A DNA stretch of 5,199 nucleotides from NCBI GenBank assembly GCA_030836725.1, contig JAUPLV010000147.1:1-5199 (forward strand). The letters run 5' to 3'. Under the pieces are notes generated by a model. It searched no databases and was not told the origin of the DNA. It saw only the letters and a program-made list of their open reading frames with translations. The position numbers were made by a program, and so were the translations under genes. The stretch comes from Pseudomonadota bacterium (lineage in GTDB: Bacteria > Pseudomonadota > Gammaproteobacteria > Burkholderiales > Thiobacillaceae). Positions 4,656-5,199 of the stretch are shown piece by piece. Within the stretch, counting starts at the first letter, position 1, and each line of letters begins with the position of its first letter.

Positions 4656-5199
4656 GATGGGCATGTCCGCAACGGTATTGCCCGAATCATTTCATCTCGT
4701 CGGCTGGCTGGGCCTGGCTTTCCTGGCCTGGCGCTGGCTGATGTCGGGCGACTGGCGCGCGCTGGCCGAACCGCGGAAGCTGAACCTGTTCCTCGGCGCC
4801 ACGGTGGCGATGCTGACGCTGTGGCAGATCCGCACCGGAATCAAACCGGGGCTGGTGTTCCATTTTTATGGCATGGCCGCGCTGACGTTGATGTTCTGTT
4901 TCTGGCGCGCAACGTTTGCCGGGGTGCTGATCCTGCTGGCCAATGCTGCATTCGGGCGCGGAAACTGGGCGTCGATCGGGGTGGACGCGCTGCTGATGGC
5001 GGCGTTGCCCGCGGCAATCAGCTGGGGGTTTTACCGCCTGCTGGAACGCCTGCTGCCGAAGAATTTTTTCATTTATGCGATCGGCAACGGTTTTTTCGGC
5101 GCGGCGTTCTCGGTTGTCGCGATCGGGCTGGCCATCACCGCGGTGATGAGTCTGGGCGGCGCGTACTCGCTTGAATACCTGCGGGCGATACAGCGCCTT
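4642..5199 (+). CDS. COG3235-type integral membrane protein, putative energy-coupling-factor permease (3' end off window)
   Basis: The frame is open from ATG 4642 to the right edge, giving 186 residues. At least five hydrophobic segments are visible at about 16-34, 47-62, 70-104 (probably two), 112-131 and 142-170. Conserved-looking stretches are L-W-Q-I-R-T-G-I-K-P-G-L-V-F-H-F (60-75), D-A-L-L-M-A-A-L-P (115-123) and R-L-L-P-K-N-F-F-I-Y (136-145). They recall the predicted membrane proteins of COG3235, which databases often call energy-coupling factor ABC transporter permease by distant similarity to CbiM-type substrate-binding components for metal ions. The substrate and any ATPase partner are not visible here. 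The ATG at 4642 has no Shine-Dalgarno; ATGs at 4657 and 4663 also lack one. I estimate a few dozen residues are missing at the C-terminus. Confidence 0.8.
   Translation, partial: MNFTAMGMSATVLPESFHLVGWLGLAFLAWRWLMSGDWRALAEPRKLNLFLGATVAMLTLWQIRTGIKPGLVFHFYGMAALTLMFCFWRATFAGVLILLANAAFGRGNWASIGVDALLMAALPAAISWGFYRLLERLLPKNFFIYAIGNGFFGAAFSVVAIGLAITAVMSLGGAYSLEYLRAIQRL

Overview
This GC-rich window looks like the chromosome of a proteobacterium, most probably a betaproteobacterium of the Nitrosomonadales/Thiobacillus kind. That placement is an inference from the gene set: a cytoplasmic PDC/Cache protein, an HAD-IB phosphatase, a UPF0149 (YgfB/YecA-type) protein, a COG3235 membrane protein and a WYL regulator. 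I cannot name the species. All genes but the last lie on the minus strand.

Layout from left to right. (1) 1-787, minus: a YafY-type HTH-WYL transcriptional regulator, cut by the left edge. (2) 788-1059: a non-coding gap holding one solitary copy of a dispersed repeat end. (3) 1060-1921, minus: a compact toxin-antitoxin cassette, transcribed as ribbon-helix-helix antitoxin, then ParE/RelE-type toxin (ATGA overlap), then a DUF433 antitoxin-like gene 41 bp further on. A palindromic operator candidate and a plausible promoter precede it. (4) 2020-3703, minus: a soluble PDC/Cache sensor-domain protein and, 55 bp upstream of it, an HAD-IB hydrolase; the two may be co-transcribed. (5) 3704-3912: a repeat-rich spacer with a four-run G tract (C-rich on the coding strand) abutting the HAD start codon, followed by a ~139-bp element with related inverted ends and a central hairpin. 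(6) 3913-4587, minus: a UPF0149 family protein. (7) 4588-4641: a short divergent promoter region with a near-symmetric pair of TAAAAT hexamers. (8) 4642 to the right edge, plus: a COG3235-type integral membrane protein annotated in many genomes as an energy-coupling-factor-type permease, cut by the right edge.

Functionally the window is mostly housekeeping or poorly characterised core genes, into which a small accessory toxin-antitoxin module and repeat elements have been placed. I see no defence island, prophage, insertion sequence with transposase, CRISPR array or RNA gene. The points most worth a second look are the three-gene toxin-antitoxin arrangement with an apparently orphan DUF433 gene, the repeat element and G-tract that occupy the leader of the HAD gene, the possible leaderless/divergent promoter at 4627-4655, and a small upstream reading frame overlapping the start of the WYL regulator.
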